Positions 8,370 to 16,821 of a stretch of DNA of 35,289 bases are shown here, piece after piece (positions within the stretch are counted from its first letter, which is position 1; each line of letters begins with the position of its first letter). A program made the position numbers and the translations under genes. Origin of the DNA: Gammaproteobacteria bacterium (GTDB taxonomy: Bacteria; Pseudomonadota; Gammaproteobacteria; GRL18); contig JADGAU010000016.1 of NCBI GenBank assembly GCA_015231865.1, forward strand, positions 1 through 35,289, written 5' to 3'. Under the pieces are notes generated by a model. That model ran no database searches. It saw only the letters and a list, made by a program, of their open reading frames with translations, and had not been told where the DNA came from.

Positions 8370-11300
8370 TTAGCTCTAAATTAATCTGGCTTATTAACGC
8401 AACTGCAGAGTCAAAATCAAAATTTTCAATATGCTCTTGCAGCTCATCTATTTGATCTTTGTAGGCACTCGAAAATAGAGGTAGATGTTCGTGAAAATAA
8501 TCATTTGCACTAAAATCATCATTTTGTAGAAGTTGTTGTAGTTGAAGAAGTTTTTCCTTAGCTTCAGATAAGTTAATTTCTATCGTTTCAGTTTCTCTTG
8601 CTTGTTCAGAGTGAGGCAAGTTCTGATCTAGTTGTTCTATTACGTGATTTTGTTGTTCGACTAGCTTATCAAAGAGTTGTTTTACATCAGAAGATTTATT
8701 TTTCAATGAAATCTCTAATTGCTCAGCAATTTTATGGACTGAGTCAATTCCCAGAGTTTTCGTGGAGCTTTTTAGTGTATGAGCAATACGAACTGCATCA
8801 GCATCGTTATTTGAAATATGATTTCCCAGGAGATTGATTTGTTTTTGATGTTGTTTGTAATAACGTTGTAATTCCCCCAGGTACTTTTCATAATTACCCT
8901 GGAAGTAAATAATTGCCTGATCTACATTCAGTACAGATATCTTGCTTAGGCTGCTTTTAAGATTATTTTTCGTTGCAGTAATTGTTTGTTGTTTTTGTTC
9001 AGGTTCTGGTAGCCATTTTAATAGCATAGTAAATAAAATATTAGGCTCGATAGGCTTAGAAATATGTTCATTCATGCCAGCAGAGAAACAATTTTCTTTA
9101 TCTTCGGTGAAAGCATTAGCCGTCATTGCAATGATACAAAGTTCATCACTACTAATAAATTGACGAATTTGTTTTGTTGCTTCAATACCGTCAAGCACGG
9201 GCATTTGAATATCCATGAATACCAAAGCAGGTTGTTGAATTTTTAATTGTTCTATCGCTTCCTGGCCATTGTTGGCTATAATGACATTAAGGCCAACCGT
9301 TTGAAGAACATCAGTAATGACTTCCTGGTTCAGTCGATTATCTTCAACAACTAAAATATCAAGTTCTTGTGTACTCCAATCAGGCACCTGTTTGGAATTA
9401 ATGGTACTATTATTTATTAAATCATCGAAGTTGTAATGGGATTTAATAATCGTATCAAATAATAATGAGGGAGTAACCGGTTTATGTAAAACAGCATTAA
9501 TTCGATCCTGTTTAAATTTTTCTAATGACAATTCATTATTGGCAGTAACGATAATATGCGAAGATTCACAACTTTCAGGTAATTCTCTAATTCGTCTGGA
9601 GGTTTCAATACCATCTATCCCTGGCATGGACCAGTCAATTATTAGGGTGCAATAAGGGTCGTTATTCTCTATTGACTGTTTGACCATTTCAATTGCAGTT
9701 TCTCCGTCTGGGGCGGTATCAACCCGCATCATCATGTGTTCAAGAATTTCTTTGTGTACATAGCGAGCTTCTTCTACATCATCAACAACAAGTATGCGCT
9801 GTTTACCAAAGTTGCTTAGATTTTTTAGTTGGTATGACTGGCTATCAGACTTATTAAAGTAGGCTGTAAACCAGAAAGTGCTGCCTTTGCCTTTTTCACT
9901 TTTAACACCAATATCGCCTTTCATCAGGTTAATAATTTTTTGAGAAATAATTAATCCAAGACCCGTTCCACCATATTTTCGGGTTGTTGAGACGTCTGCT
10001 TGTTCAAAGGCTTTAAATAGTTTTTGCTGTTCTTCATTTGATAAGCCAATACCGGTATCTTCAACAGAAAATAAAAGCTTAATATCCTGTTTACTTTTAT
10101 TAAGCAGTTTGACATTAATACTGACTGTTCCATTATCAGTGTATTTCACTGCATTATTTACCAGGTTAATTAACACCTGTCCAAGACGAAGCGAATCGCC
10201 GGTCAGCATAGCAGGTATTTCTGGCGCTATATTTATAATAGCTTCTATTTGTTTTTCCTGTACCTTTTCACTAACAATGGTGTAAACATTTTTACAGACT
10301 TCCTCCAGCATAAAGTCTTTATTTTCTAATTGTAATTTACCCGCTTCAATTTTTGAAAAATCCAGAATATTGTTAATCACCCCTAATAAGTGTTTGGCTG
10401 ATTCTGAAATTTTATTGTATCTATCCTGTTGCTCTTCTCGGCTGATGTTGTCATGTCTTTGTAAAATGTGAGTAAAGCCAATTATGGCATTTAGAGGCGT
10501 GCGAATTTCGTGGCTCATATTGGCAAGAAAGATAGATTTTGCTTCATCTGCTTTTTTGGCTTTTTTGGTTGCAGCACTTAACATAATAGAATTAGTTTTA
10601 AAAATTTCCAGTGCATTGGCCATATCTGATAACTCTTTAGATTTACTGGTATGCTCGATATTAATATCAGTTTCTAATTTTGATAATTTTTTCATCGCTG
10701 TGATCACTAATTTCCAGGGATAAAAAATCTGGCTAAAAATGTATAACCAAACCGAAATAACCATTACGATCACAAAAGAGGAAATGATGAGAATTATAAA
10801 AATTTCATTTAAATGGTCTTGTTTTAGTGGCTGTAAATAGTCTTGCATTGATTGAACACTGAGATTCATTAATTGATGAAAGCTTTTATGTGTTTTACTG
10901 GCAATTTTAAAATATTCAGGTTGAGTTATTGCTAATATTTTTCCTGAATCAGACTCTAAGAGTTTTACAATTGCGGCTTTAAATATTTCCTGATATACCT
11001 TATAGGTTTGGTGTGTGGTATTAATCAGCTGTTTATTTTTAACTAATTGTGTTTCTGTTAATAGTTGTTCCCAATAATAATCCATTAGATTAACTCGGGT
11101 TCTTATGTCTTTAGATAGTTCAGCAGATAATGGTTTATTATTCATTAATAGATCGCTAAATACAGGGGCTACAAGGCCAAATAAATTACTGATTTCTAGA
11201 GCATAGCGTTGAACATTCTGTATTAACATAAATTGAGCAGAAACATTGAACTCGCTTAGAAATAAATAAACAAAGTATTTTTGCTTATTAATAACGGTGT

Positions 11301-11913
11301 TTGCATTTTGTATCCATTCATTAATTGTAAGATTTTTAGTACTACCAGTCGTATCATTTTTATTGTTTAGAGTGATATCAATTTGATTCTGAGTTGTAAC
11401 AAAAGCCCCCCTTAATCTTAATAATGCATCAAAATTAGCTTGCATTTGCTCATCAAATTTAAACTGTTTAAATAAAAAAGAAAACTCTTTAAATGATTGA
11501 TTTGATTTGCCTCGAAAATGAAGATAATTTTTTTGACTTACGTGTCCATGCTTAGAAACATTATCTGAAGGTGGTTTGATATGATTCATCATGGCATGTT
11601 TGCCATCGATAGCATTCATTTGATGAGAGGGTTGATGATGAGAGGCCTGATGCATTTTTTTCTTTTTACTTTGCATCATATTTAAACGTGCTAGAGCAAT
11701 CACACCTCTGCCTCGTTCCATAATTAAATCCTGAGTACTAGATAATAAAGAGCTGATAAGGCGATTGTCGATATCTAATTGTTTGTATTTATTGTACCCT
11801 TGTACCGACTGGTACAGGAGATAAGTAATAAATGCAAAAAGTAATAGACTTAAAGTAATTAAAGAAGCAGAAATAACAAAAAAAGAACTTATTTTAGTTT
11901 TATTATTATTCAT
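8353..11913 (-). CDS. Hybrid sensor histidine kinase with two receivers and an HPt domain (BarA-type)
   Basis: A 1186-residue inner-membrane phosphorelay protein. Order: TM1 (about 11-35); extracytoplasmic sensor (36-368); TM2 (about 370-393); HAMP-like linker (400-445); HisKA with phospho-acceptor H468; HATPase with N-box N587 and G boxes DTGIGL and GGTGLGL; REC1 with D760; REC2 with D901; HPt with H1045 in AHTLKSS; and a helical tail. All phosphotransfer residues are intact, so a His-Asp-His relay to an outside regulator is expected. Sensor residues 79-132 hold nine His and six Met. The order resembles BarA, TorS and ArcB, but the sensor is not one I recognise, so no symbol is given. No cognate DNA-binding regulator is adjacent. 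The gene overlaps the end of hisC by 17 bp. Confidence 0.92.
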   Translation of the reverse strand: MNNNKTKISSFFVISASLITLSLLLFAFITYLLYQSVQGYNKYKQLDIDNRLISSLLSSTQDLIMERGRGVIALARLNMMQSKKKKMHQASHHQPSHQMNAIDGKHAMMNHIKPPSDNVSKHGHVSQKNYLHFRGKSNQSFKEFSFLFKQFKFDEQMQANFDALLRLRGAFVTTQNQIDITLNNKNDTTGSTKNLTINEWIQNANTVINKQKYFVYLFLSEFNVSAQFMLIQNVQRYALEISNLFGLVAPVFSDLLMNNKPLSAELSKDIRTRVNLMDYYWEQLLTETQLVKNKQLINTTHQTYKVYQEIFKAAIVKLLESDSGKILAITQPEYFKIASKTHKSFHQLMNLSVQSMQDYLQPLKQDHLNEIFIILIISSFVIVMVISVWLYIFSQIFYPWKLVITAMKKLSKLETDINIEHTSKSKELSDMANALEIFKTNSIMLSAATKKAKKADEAKSIFLANMSHEIRTPLNAIIGFTHILQRHDNISREEQQDRYNKISESAKHLLGVINNILDFSKIEAGKLQLENKDFMLEEVCKNVYTIVSEKVQEKQIEAIINIAPEIPAMLTGDSLRLGQVLINLVNNAVKYTDNGTVSINVKLLNKSKQDIKLLFSVEDTGIGLSNEEQQKLFKAFEQADVSTTRKYGGTGLGLIISQKIINLMKGDIGVKSEKGKGSTFWFTAYFNKSDSQSYQLKNLSNFGKQRILVVDDVEEARYVHKEILEHMMMRVDTAPDGETAIEMVKQSIENNDPYCTLIIDWSMPGIDGIETSRRIRELPESCESSHIIVTANNELSLEKFKQDRINAVLHKPVTPSLLFDTIIKSHYNFDDLINNSTINSKQVPDWSTQELDILVVEDNRLNQEVITDVLQTVGLNVIIANNGQEAIEQLKIQQPALVFMDIQMPVLDGIEATKQIRQFISSDELCIIAMTANAFTEDKENCFSAGMNEHISKPIEPNILFTMLLKWLPEPEQKQQTITATKNNLKSSLSKISVLNVDQAIIYFQGNYEKYLGELQRYYKQHQKQINLLGNHISNNDADAVRIAHTLKSSTKTLGIDSVHKIAEQLEISLKNKSSDVKQLFDKLVEQQNHVIEQLDQNLPHSEQARETETIEINLSEAKEKLLQLQQLLQNDDFSANDYFHEHLPLFSSAYKDQIDELQEHIENFDFDSAVALISQINLELISSEK

Positions 11914-12280
11914 AGTTAGGTAATTTTATAATTAAAATCATAATGTCTTTGTATTTATAACAAAATATGATTTATAAATATACCAATTATTAAATAATTT
12001 ATATTGTATAGAACGTATAAAAGAAATAATAAAATAACAGGAAACTAGAAATAAAAATAATCTTGCTTTTATTCTATACTTGCTGAATTTTCCTTAAATA
12101 GGCCCTGCTTTTGTCAAAGATTATGGGCATATTAGGTTTGTTTCTTATAATGCTTGAATGAAAAATTGTATAGACATATCATAAATAAACCACTTAATCC
12201 ATATTGCTTACTTTGATATAATGACTGGCTTAACCTTAAATACTGAAATTTTTTAAATCATTACTTTCATTAGGATTCAT
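11914..12280. other. Intergenic region between divergent kinase and hldE genes
   Basis: These 367 bases are strongly AT-rich and hold no credible coding frame. They must carry divergent promoters. The best-supported is the extended -10 for hldE at 12214-12222. Another TATAAT at 12146-12151 lacks a well-spaced -35. I see no convincing kinase promoter, RNA gene or long inverted repeat. Confidence 0.6.
12214..12222 (+). promoter_or_regulatory. Extended -10 promoter of hldE
   Basis: TGATATAAT has the extended -10 form TGnTATAAT, with the perfect hexamer at 12217-12222 and no good -35 at the usual distance. It would start transcription near 12229, about 50 nt before the hldE ATG. Confidence 0.45.
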
Positions 12281-13726
12281 ATGTTAAAGCTCCCTGATTT
12301 TTCTAGTGCAGCCGTGCTTGTTGTTGGTGATTTGATGCTCGATCGTTATTGGCATGGCGCAACATCGAGAATATCACCTGAAGCACCCGTTCCTGTGGTT
12401 AAAGTTGAAGAATCAGAAGAGCGAGCCGGCGGAGCTGGAAATGTAGCATTAAATATTGCACATTTAGGTGGTCATACAACTTTACTGGGTGTAACGGGTG
12501 AAGATGAAGCCGGTCAATTATTAAAACGGCAATGTGAAAAATTTAAAGTTAAATGTGAATTTATATCATTTAGTGATTTTACCACCATTACCAAGTTAAG
12601 AGTTATCAGTCGCCATCAGCAATTACTAAGACTGGATTTTGAAGATCATAATTATAACTATGATGATAAAGTCTTGTCGGCTGAGTTTGAGCGAATTATC
12701 CAATCCAGTTTAACGGATAAAAATGTTATTGTTCTATCCGATTATGCCAAAGGTACTTTGAGTCAAACTCAGACATTAATTCAATTGGCAAACAAACAAA
12801 ATATGCGTGTGGTTATTGATCCCAAAGGCAGTAGTTTTGAGCCATATCGGGGTGCTTATCTATTAACGCCTAATTTATCCGAATTTGAACAAATTGTTGG
12901 CCCATGTTTGAATGACGAGATTTTAATTGAAAAAGGGCAGAAGTTACGTCAGGATTTAGATTTAAATGCATTATTAATAACGCGTAGCGAACAAGGTATG
13001 ACTTTAATTACAGAGTCAGGGTCGCACCACTTTCCAACTCATGCCCAGGAAGTTTACGATGTCACTGGTGCTGGTGATACGGTCATTGCGGTACTTGCTT
13101 TGGCATTGGCAGCTGAAATGGATTTGGTTGATGCGGTCAAGTTGGCAAATATTGCTGCCGGTATTGCGGTCTCAAAATTAGGAACGGCAACAGTCAGTTT
13201 ATTGGAACTTCAGCTTGCAGTACGAGATATCAAACCTGTTGAAACGGGTATTGTAGATGAACAAATTCTGGCTGATTTAGTGTCAGAGTGTCAATTACAT
13301 GGTGAAAAAGTGATTATGACCAATGGTTGTTTTGATATTTTGCATGCAGGACATGTTGGGTATCTGGAACAGGCTAAAACATTGGGTGATCGTTTAATTG
13401 TCGCTGTTAATGATGATGATTCAATTAAACGATTAAAAGGTGAAGAACGTCCAGTTAATACGATGAGTAGGCGTATGACTGTATTAGCGGGTCTTTCCTG
13501 TGTTGATTGGGTTGTCGGTTTTTATGAAGATACACCAACACGGTTAATTTGCCATTTAAAACCGGATGTTCTGGTGAAAGGTGGAGATAATGATCCTGCT
13601 AAAATCCCCGGTGGTGATTGCGTCAGGGACAATGGTGGAGAGGTATTGGTTATGGATTATTTAGATAATTGCTCTACTACTGGTCTGATACGCACTATTC
13701 GAGAAACTGACAAAGGAAATCAATAA
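12281..13726 (+). CDS. hldE: Bifunctional heptose-7-phosphate kinase / heptose-1-phosphate adenylyltransferase
   Basis: A 481-residue cytoplasmic enzyme that makes ADP-heptose for the inner core of lipopolysaccharide. The N-terminal PfkB-type kinase (about 1-315) shows GGAGNVALNIA (50-60) and the catalytic GAGD (263-266, base D266). The C-terminal nucleotidyltransferase (about 343-481) shows TNGCFDILHAGH with the HxGH motif (355-358), and NTMSRR-type phosphate contacts further on. Length and domain order match E. coli HldE, so both steps should be made here. The ATG has a TAGGA SD. It stands alone, and its stop lies one base from the convergent folK stop. It shows the organism makes heptose-containing LPS. 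Confidence 0.96.
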   Translation: MLKLPDFSSAAVLVVGDLMLDRYWHGATSRISPEAPVPVVKVEESEERAGGAGNVALNIAHLGGHTTLLGVTGEDEAGQLLKRQCEKFKVKCEFISFSDFTTITKLRVISRHQQLLRLDFEDHNYNYDDKVLSAEFERIIQSSLTDKNVIVLSDYAKGTLSQTQTLIQLANKQNMRVVIDPKGSSFEPYRGAYLLTPNLSEFEQIVGPCLNDEILIEKGQKLRQDLDLNALLITRSEQGMTLITESGSHHFPTHAQEVYDVTGAGDTVIAVLALALAAEMDLVDAVKLANIAAGIAVSKLGTATVSLLELQLAVRDIKPVETGIVDEQILADLVSECQLHGEKVIMTNGCFDILHAGHVGYLEQAKTLGDRLIVAVNDDDSIKRLKGEERPVNTMSRRMTVLAGLSCVDWVVGFYEDTPTRLICHLKPDVLVKGGDNDPAKIPGGDCVRDNGGEVLVMDYLDNCSTTGLIRTIRETDKGNQ

Positions 13727-13727
13727 A

Positions 13728-14213
13728 TTATATTTTATTAATACCTTTATAGGAGATAGTTTTAAGCAAATTTTTCAGTTGACCAAATATAGGAATTTGT
13801 AAGTTTTCTGCAATTTCAGCTAAAGGTATTAATACAAAATTTCTTTTGCTTATTTCTGGGTGAGGAATAGTTAGAACTTCTGTTGAAATCTGAATATTTT
13901 CATAAAGTAAAATATCCAGATCAAGTGTTCTTGCGTCCCATTTTTGCAGTCTTTCTCTGCCATGCTTATTTTCTATTTTGTTTAAGGCAAGCAATAAATT
14001 TTCAGCTGATAGCGAAGTAGTAATTTTTGCGACAGCATTAATATAGTCTGGCTGTGGTTCCTGGTTAAGGGTTAATGCTTCAGAACGATAAAGTGATGAG
14101 GTCTTGACGATGTCTATATCAGGGTGTTCACTCAGATTGGTAAACGCCTGTTGTATTTGCAGGATAGGATTATTTAAATTGCTGCCTAAGGCAATATAAG
14201 CGATAAAACTCAT
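13728..14213 (-). CDS. folK: 2-amino-4-hydroxy-6-hydroxymethyldihydropteridine pyrophosphokinase
   Basis: This 161-residue HPPK transfers pyrophosphate from ATP to 6-hydroxymethyl-dihydropterin in folate synthesis. Signatures: ALGSNL (8-13), SSLYRSEAL, QPDYINAV, and the HPPK signature WDARTLDLDILLY with the Mg-binding Asp pair of DLDI. HPHPEI-type residues appear as IPHPEISKRNFVL. WDARTLD replaces the more usual WGPRTLD, a mild variation. Length is normal. It starts three bases after the DUF2797 gene and is the last gene of the ampD-DUF2797-folK run. No folB or folP is close by. Confidence 0.94.
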   Translation of the reverse strand: MSFIAYIALGSNLNNPILQIQQAFTNLSEHPDIDIVKTSSLYRSEALTLNQEPQPDYINAVAKITTSLSAENLLLALNKIENKHGRERLQKWDARTLDLDILLYENIQISTEVLTIPHPEISKRNFVLIPLAEIAENLQIPIFGQLKNLLKTISYKGINKI

Positions 14214-14216
14214 TTA

Positions 14217-15071
14217 TTATGAAATGCTAAAACCGAGTTGATAGGCAGTATATTTTCTGATGTTAATAACGCCGGTATCTAATATAAGATACTGGCCTTT
14301 AATTCCCATTAATTGACCTTCTGCAGTCGCTAGTTTATCTAAGTTAAATGATTTTACTTTTGCCGGGTATTGTTCAACCGGATAATTAATATCGATAATC
14401 GTTTCCTGGTTTAGCAATTCTATATCTTCAGGTTTAATCTGCTGTTCATCCAAAAGGTTTGTTATTGATTGCTGACATAAGTTAAATAACTGTTCACGCG
14501 TTTGATATAAATCTGCTTCACTGACTTCACCTTTGAGCATTTTCTGCCAGGATGTTCTATCAGAAACATGTTCCTTGAAGATCACTTCCATCAAACCAGA
14601 ATAATATCGCTGTGATACCTTAACAATTGGCAATGCCTGAATTGCACCTTGATCCATCCAACGAGTAGGAATTTGGGTTCCACGAGTAATACCAACTTTG
14701 ACACTTGATGAGCGCGCTAGATAAACGTAATGTGGTATCAAGCAATTGTCCTTACCCCATTGGCTATCTCTACAGGTTCCAGCCTGATAGTGACATTTTT
14801 CTGGACTCATGATACAGCTATCACATTGAGGTAAACTTGTAAAACATGGATAACAATAACCTTGAGCAAAGCTCTTTTTAGTTTTTCTGCCACAGGAAAT
14901 GCAGTTTATATGACCTAAATTTTCTATTTTTATGTCCCGGCCAATCAGAGAATTAAGTTCCACAAGTTCGACATTTCTGTCAGTGTCAGTATAAAAAGGG
15001 AGTTGATATTGCACCAGTCCATTTTCTTTTAATGCAGTTTTTAATTTACGAACAAAACCCTGGTACTTCAT
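14217..15071 (-). CDS. DUF2797 family zinc-binding-like protein
   Basis: A 284-residue cytoplasmic protein that I recognise as the DUF2797 family of gammaproteobacteria. The N-terminal part has a Cys cluster (CISCGRK, CYPCF, CDSC, CHYQAGTC) that could bind one or two zinc ions. It is followed by HYVYLARSSSVKVGITR, which resembles the GIY-YIG nuclease core (YVYLA...KVGIT), so a nuclease-like fold is possible. The biochemical role is unknown. It lies four bases after ampD and three before folK, so it is translated as part of one operon. Confidence 0.8.
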   Translation of the reverse strand: MKYQGFVRKLKTALKENGLVQYQLPFYTDTDRNVELVELNSLIGRDIKIENLGHINCISCGRKTKKSFAQGYCYPCFTSLPQCDSCIMSPEKCHYQAGTCRDSQWGKDNCLIPHYVYLARSSSVKVGITRGTQIPTRWMDQGAIQALPIVKVSQRYYSGLMEVIFKEHVSDRTSWQKMLKGEVSEADLYQTREQLFNLCQQSITNLLDEQQIKPEDIELLNQETIIDINYPVEQYPAKVKSFNLDKLATAEGQLMGIKGQYLILDTGVINIRKYTAYQLGFSIS

Positions 15072-15075
15072 GTTT

Positions 15076-15648
15076 CTATCTGTCTCCAGTTGTTAAAAGG
15101 CTAAACAATTGCTGCCAGTTGAATACGGGGCCAGGATCGGTCTTCCTTTCAGGCGCTATATCACAATGACCGATTATACGTTCATTACTTATTTTCGGAT
15201 AGTATTGCTTTAATTCCTTAATTAAGTGAGTTAACTTTTGGTATTGCATTTCTGTATAAGGAATATAGTCGGTGCCTTCCAGTTCAACCCCTATTGAGAA
15301 ATCATTACAGCCTTTAATTCCGCATAATTCGGATTCTCCGGCATGCCATGCTCTTTCATTAGTGGCAACAAATTGTATCAGTTCACCATCACGACGAATT
15401 AGAAAATGAGATGAAACTCTCAATTTGCTCAAATCCTCATAATCAGGGTGCGCTTTTGGATCCAGACAATTAGTAAATAGAGAGCTAATGTCGTCGCCCA
15501 TAAAATGACCCTCAGGTAAACTGATACCATGAATAACAATACAGTCTATTTCTGTATTTTCTGGTCGGTAATTAAAGTTGGGGGACCTAATGTGTCTGGC
15601 AGAAGGCAGCCAGAAGTATGATTTGATATTGCTACTTGAGTTTATCAA
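15076..15648 (-). CDS. ampD: 1,6-anhydro-N-acetylmuramyl-L-alanine amidase AmpD
   Basis: A 190-residue zinc amidase of cell-wall recycling that cleaves the anhydroMurNAc-L-Ala bond in the cytoplasm. The zinc ligands are visible: H40 (IVIHGISLP), H161 (IGHCDIAP) and D171 (KTDPGP), with the transition-state Lys K169 and catalytic-type E122 (IGVELEG). Length fits AmpD. The best start is TTG at 15648: an in-frame TGA lies five codons upstream at 15661-15663, and no ATG precedes the conserved SARHIRSPN region. No SD is visible, so the start is uncertain by a few residues. AmpD commonly also limits beta-lactamase induction through AmpR; no ampR is in the window. Confidence 0.93.
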   Translation of the reverse strand: MINSSSNIKSYFWLPSARHIRSPNFNYRPENTEIDCIVIHGISLPEGHFMGDDISSLFTNCLDPKAHPDYEDLSKLRVSSHFLIRRDGELIQFVATNERAWHAGESELCGIKGCNDFSIGVELEGTDYIPYTEMQYQKLTHLIKELKQYYPKISNERIIGHCDIAPERKTDPGPVFNWQQLFSLLTTGDR

Positions 15649-15660
15649 AAGAATAAATTG

Positions 15661-15704
15661 TCACGCCTGTAACTGTAAACAAAGCTTACAGTTAACAGGA
15701 GTGA
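15661..15704. terminator. Long inverted repeat between the FecR-like gene and ampD
   Basis: CCTGTAACTGTAA (15666-15678) pairs with TTACAGTTAACAGG (15686-15699), with one bulged base and a seven-base loop. Outer TCAC/GTGA (15661-15664, 15701-15704) can extend it. It lies between the stop of the FecR-like gene and the TTG of ampD. The minus-strand tail (CAATTTATTCTTTT) is U-rich but broken, so it may terminate leakily or only protect the mRNA 3' end. Confidence 0.5.
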
Positions 15705-15715
15705 ATTTTAAAATC

Positions 15716-16624
15716 TTAATGTTCAGTTATTATTTCAAGAATATACTCATCAACACGCGTATCTTTTTGCGCTAATAAGATTTTCTTTTGATTAGTATCA
15801 TAAACTTTTGCACTTTGAACAATTTGTCCTGTATCTAATTTAGCGTCAAAAGGCTTAGAACTAACTAAAGCACGAATAGTTTCTTTACCATAAGGTTGTT
15901 CAACCGCAAGTTTTATTTTAGATTTATTGCCACCAATGACATAAATCTGCCCAGGCACAACCTTTTCTTTACTTTCAAATAAATTAGGTACTAAGTGAAC
16001 CACTTTACCATCAACTGTGTAATAGTCTAATTTTACATAAGAAGGTTTATTAGCCACTAAATAAATAATGATCTGCTCTCCAGTTTTATATGGAATACCT
16101 TCTTTTTTTGCAGTCCACATTCTAAGCTTCAGCTCATTGCTCTTTTCACCCCAAGTATGAGTTTTCATACTTGCGGTATTAATTTTATCAGGCATTGCCT
16201 TGATAGTTTTGGGCACTGCTGAAATAGAACGGAAGTGAAATGCCGCTTTTTTGAAGCTATCTTTTTCATCAAGAACAACTTCAGGGACTTCACAGTCAAA
16301 AAGTTCTGTTTTTTCTAATTTACCACTTAGAACCTTACTCTTATTGATACCTATTTCAATTGTGGTGTCAGAACCATACCACTCCTGACGACAACCGGCA
16401 TAGTATGTCAAAATAAGTGAAGAATCTTTTCCTGTTTTTATTTGGTTAGATGTAATTGCATCATCACCAAAATCTATGCTGCGATTATTCTGGTTGACGA
16501 CTGTAACATTACCTTCAACATTGGTAATGATACCAACTGCGGCTGCAGATACAGTTTGTATGCTCAGCAAAAGCAATACAGCCAAAAACGTACTGTAGGT
16601 GCTAAATTTTTTTAAGTTCAACAT
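15716..16624 (-). CDS. Exported FecR-like / DUF4384-like protein
   Basis: A 302-residue exported protein. A signal peptide (hydrophobic about 11-27, SA-A cleavage) is followed by a FecR-type beta-rich domain (about 28-115: GIITNVEGNVTVV, then an ITSNQIKTGKDSSLILTYY-like block). The C-terminal half (about 165-275) resembles DUF4384, with EQIIIYLVANKPSYVKLDYY and VVHLVPN. Two Cys (CRQEW and FDCEV) may pair. FecR-like plus DUF4384-like proteins are often encoded beside CHASE2-cyclase genes, as here, and may present a periplasmic signal to the CHASE2 sensor; that is inference. ATG with an excellent AGGAG SD. A 197-nt gap upstream holds a candidate -10, so it may be transcribed alone. Confidence 0.75.
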   Translation of the reverse strand: MLNLKKFSTYSTFLAVLLLLSIQTVSAAAVGIITNVEGNVTVVNQNNRSIDFGDDAITSNQIKTGKDSSLILTYYAGCRQEWYGSDTTIEIGINKSKVLSGKLEKTELFDCEVPEVVLDEKDSFKKAAFHFRSISAVPKTIKAMPDKINTASMKTHTWGEKSNELKLRMWTAKKEGIPYKTGEQIIIYLVANKPSYVKLDYYTVDGKVVHLVPNLFESKEKVVPGQIYVIGGNKSKIKLAVEQPYGKETIRALVSSKPFDAKLDTGQIVQSAKVYDTNQKKILLAQKDTRVDEYILEIITEH

Positions 16625-16648
16625 AGGGTTCTCCTGTTTATATATCTT

Positions 16649-16654
16649 ATTATA
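16649..16654 (-). promoter_or_regulatory. Candidate -10 box for the FecR-like gene
   Basis: A perfect TATAAT on the minus strand, 24 nt before the ATG, in an AT-rich 197-nt gap. No good -35 hexamer is seen at 16-18 nt, so an activator or another sigma contact may be needed. Confidence 0.35.
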
Positions 16655-16821
16655 GGCATATCTATCTTTTTATTCTCTTAAATAACATAAATATTTTCCC
16701 TTGCTTTTTAATTATTTATAGAAAACGGGTAAAAAATATTTTGTTGGTTGACGACTATTAAATAAAAAAACTTTAAGTGTCTGATTTTGTTATCCATTAG
16801 TTTCGTGCTTAAAATTTTGTT

